Shown: piece after piece, positions 5,640-7,584 of the stretch | Numbering within the stretch: position 1 is the first letter of the stretch | Layout: the number at the start of each line of letters is the position of its first letter | DNA from: an uncultured Alistipes sp. | GTDB lineage: Bacteria > Bacteroidota > Bacteroidia > Bacteroidales > Rikenellaceae | DNA: 7,584 nt | Direction of reading: 5' to 3' | NCBI RefSeq assembly: GCF_902388705.1 | Contig: NZ_CABMQJ010000077.1 | Span: 1-7,584, forward strand | Made by a program: the position numbers and the translations under genes | Notes under the pieces: model-generated | What the model saw: only the letters and a program-made list of their open reading frames with translations | Told to the model about the DNA's origin: nothing | The model's database searches: none

Positions 5640-5806
5640 GTTTTCTGTCATGCCGCCCGGCTTTCCCGGCCGCAATCCCGGCATTGCGCAGCACTCGCGG
5701 CTTGCCCGAGAATGGCAACTCACCGGATTCTCAGCACGGCGGCGCACCTGTGCCTGGCGCCCCGGACGGGCAGCCGCAAGGGGATGCCGCCGGAACCGGG
5801 CCCGGA
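5640..5806. other. Gene-free spacer after yidC with a small inverted repeat
   Basis: No gene or promoter box is supported. CGCAAT-CCCGGC-ATTGCG (5671-5688) is a perfect 6-base inverted repeat, and the word CCCGGC occurs three times (5656, 5665, 5677). The layout resembles short dispersed extragenic palindromes, but a single window cannot show dispersal. Confidence 0.4.
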
Positions 5807-7584
5807 TTATTTGCGTTTGGCGCGCTGCTGGGCCTCCTGCTGGCGGAGCAATTCCTCGTAGCGCTGCTGGAACTTCGACTTCTTGCCCTTCGACTTCTTC
5901 GCGGCATTGGCCTGCATGACGGCGTGTATCTTGTCGTCGTCGACCATGCGCCGGATAACGAGCGTCTGCCCGATGGTGAAGAGGTTCGACAGCAGGTAAT
6001 AGTAGCAAAGGCCGCTCGAATAGCTGTTGAACCACAACAGCATCATAATCGGCATCATGTAGACCATCATGAACTTCATGCCGGCCATCTGGGGCTGCGA
6101 CGAAGCCGTCTGCTGGTAGTTGAAATAGGAGTAGCCGAACAGCGACACGGCCATCAGCAGGGCGAACAGGCTCACGTGGTCGCCGTAGAACGGAATCGAG
6201 AACGGCAGGTTCACGATGCTGTCGTACGACGAAAGGTCGTCGGCCCACAGGAACGGCTGCTCACGCAACTCGATCGACGCGGGGAAGAAGCGGAACATGG
6301 CAATCAGAATCGGCATCTGAATCAGCATCGGGATACAGCCGCCCATCGGGTTGATGCCCGCTTTCTTATAGAGTTCCATGGTCGCCTGCTGGCGCTTCAT
6401 GGCATCCTCCTGTTTGGGGAATTTCTTGTTCAGCTCGTCGACCTGCGGCTTTATCAGGCGCATTTTGGCCATCGACACATAGCTCTTGTAGGTGAGCGGC
6501 GAGATGACCAGTTTGACGAGGATTACCAGAATCAGGATGATGATACCGAAGCTTCCGATATAGTTGCGCAGGAAGTCGAACACCGGAATCACACACCAGC
6601 GGTTCACCCAGCCGAAGATACCCCACCCCAGCGGAATCAGGCGCTCCATGTGGAGATCGCTGCCCTCGTTGTCCGTGATTTTCTTGAGGATGGCGTATTT
6701 GTTGGGGCCGAAATAGAATGCGAAATCATACCCCTCGGTCTGCACCGTGTAGGGAACCGACATCTGCACCGAGAAGTTTTTCAGCAGCTCGGAACCGGGG
6801 GCCGCCGTGTCGAAAGCCATGTTGGCATTCGCGACGTTCTTCGGCGCGATGAACACCGACGAGAAGAACTGCTGTTTGAAAGCCACCCAGTTCACCGCCG
6901 TCGAAACACTCTTCGACTTGGCGCCGTCGCCCATGCCCAAATCCTCGATCGAACTTTCGCCCGGGAACCGGTACGAAATGGTCGTGTACATGTTCTCGTT
7001 CTGGAAGCCCTTCTCGTTCTGGTAGGAGATGTTCGACCAGTCGATGCCGATGGAGGTCTGGTTGGCCATCTGCGGCGCCATGTTCACCAGCCGCACGTTG
7101 AAATCCACGAGGTAGTCGCGTTCGGGAGCCTGCTTATTATATATAAGGTACTCGTACTCGAGCCAGGCATCGGCCGCTACGGGCAGGCGCATCACCACCT
7201 TGCGGGCGTCGCCGACCGTTTGCACGGCCTGCGGCTGGAAAACATACTCCATGGTGTTGACCTTGACGTTGTTCAGGCCGTTCTTCACATAGAACGAAAG
7301 GCCGAACTTCGCGCTCTCGGGATCCATCATCCGGATCAGCTGGTCGCGCTGCCCGCGGGGGGCGTACTTGGTGTAGTCCTTGAGCGTCACGTCCGTAATC
7401 TGGCCGCCGCGGGTCGAAAACCGCACGATCATCACGTCGTTCTCGACGGTAATCTCCTCGGCTTCGGCTTCGCGCGCATCGGTCAGGTACTCGCCCAGGG
7501 CCTCGACCTGGCGCCGGCGCGCTGCGTCGGCAACTTCCGCGTCAGCCCCGGGGGCCTCCGCCGTCACTTCGCCGGGCGCTGCGG
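5807..7584 (-). CDS. yidC: Membrane protein insertase YidC, 5' end missing
   Basis: This is most of YidC, which inserts and folds proteins in the inner membrane alone or with SecYEG. The frame is open to the right edge, so the start and the first membrane segment lie outside; the GTG at 7567 is internal (Val). The large periplasmic P1 domain begins around EITVENDVMIVRFSTRGGQ and ends near 6640. Then come the conserved membrane segments: FGIIILILVILVKLVISPL, the hallmark INPMGGCIPMLIQMPILIAMF, a third around SLFALLMAVSLFGYSYF, and the last pair through MMVYMMPIMMLLWF and LCYYYLLSNLFTIGQ. The hydrophilic-groove arginine of E. coli YidC (Arg366) is a lysine here (codon 6514-6512). The C-terminal tail is long, basic and probably coiled (KKSKGKKSKFQQRYEELLRQ...), as expected for ribosome contact. 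A terminator follows. Confidence 0.97.
   Translation of the reverse strand, partial: AAPGEVTAEAPGADAEVADAARRRQVEALGEYLTDAREAEAEEITVENDVMIVRFSTRGGQITDVTLKDYTKYAPRGQRDQLIRMMDPESAKFGLSFYVKNGLNNVKVNTMEYVFQPQAVQTVGDARKVVMRLPVAADAWLEYEYLIYNKQAPERDYLVDFNVRLVNMAPQMANQTSIGIDWSNISYQNEKGFQNENMYTTISYRFPGESSIEDLGMGDGAKSKSVSTAVNWVAFKQQFFSSVFIAPKNVANANMAFDTAAPGSELLKNFSVQMSVPYTVQTEGYDFAFYFGPNKYAILKKITDNEGSDLHMERLIPLGWGIFGWVNRWCVIPVFDFLRNYIGSFGIIILILVILVKLVISPLTYKSYVSMAKMRLIKPQVDELNKKFPKQEDAMKRQQATMELYKKAGINPMGGCIPMLIQMPILIAMFRFFPASIELREQPFLWADDLSSYDSIVNLPFSIPFYGDHVSLFALLMAVSLFGYSYFNYQQTASSQPQMAGMKFMMVYMMPIMMLLWFNSYSSGLCYYYLLSNLFTIGQTLVIRRMVDDDKIHAVMQANAAKKSKGKKSKFQQRYEELLRQQEAQQRAKRK

Noticed and set aside
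5560..5718. N-terminal extension of the secreted beta-propeller protein
   Set aside because: It runs through the terminator hairpin and would bury the clear signal peptide that begins at 5559.
4582..5919. 445-codon plus-strand open frame
   Set aside because: It is antisense to the secreted-protein gene and the end of yidC; those minus-strand frames show clear protein features and this one does not.

Overview
The window looks like chromosomal DNA of a GC-rich Bacteroidota gut-type bacterium. Alistipes/Rikenellaceae is my best guess, inferred from high GC together with Bacteroidota-type proteins and promoters; I could not search for matches. The clues are a RecQ with the Bacteroidota-style long insert before its zinc site, a YidC with the Bacteroidota residue pattern, a signal peptide ending in Ala-Gln-Glu, almost no Shine-Dalgarno sequences, and promoter-like TAnnTTTG boxes.

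Layout, left to right. Plus strand, 1-2949: the 3' part of a recQ helicase gene, then a small DEDDy 3'-5' exonuclease gene that overlaps by ATGA with an RlmI-type 23S rRNA methyltransferase gene, closed by a perfect palindromic terminator (2968-2993). Plus strand, 3410-3775: a lone HxlR-family regulator with a good Bacteroidota promoter and a roughly 100-base leader. From 3866 to 4530 there is an array of eight 71-85 bp tandem repeats that is almost free of T on the plus strand and is not coding. A strong bidirectional terminator (4675-4701) separates this from two minus-strand genes: a secreted predicted beta-propeller protein of unknown function (4702-5559), and the 3' part of yidC, the inner-membrane protein insertase (5807-7584, running off the right edge). 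A large hairpin with a U-run lies between those two.

Most of the window is housekeeping: DNA repair, RNA processing, rRNA modification and membrane protein insertion. The unusual part is the 2994-4670 island. It holds one regulator gene of normal composition, flanked on both sides by T-depleted DNA, with a minisatellite that probably forms part of the regulator's 3' untranslated transcript because no terminator is visible before 4675. I see no complete new defence or mobile system; the minisatellite and its link to the HxlR gene is the best candidate for something undescribed.
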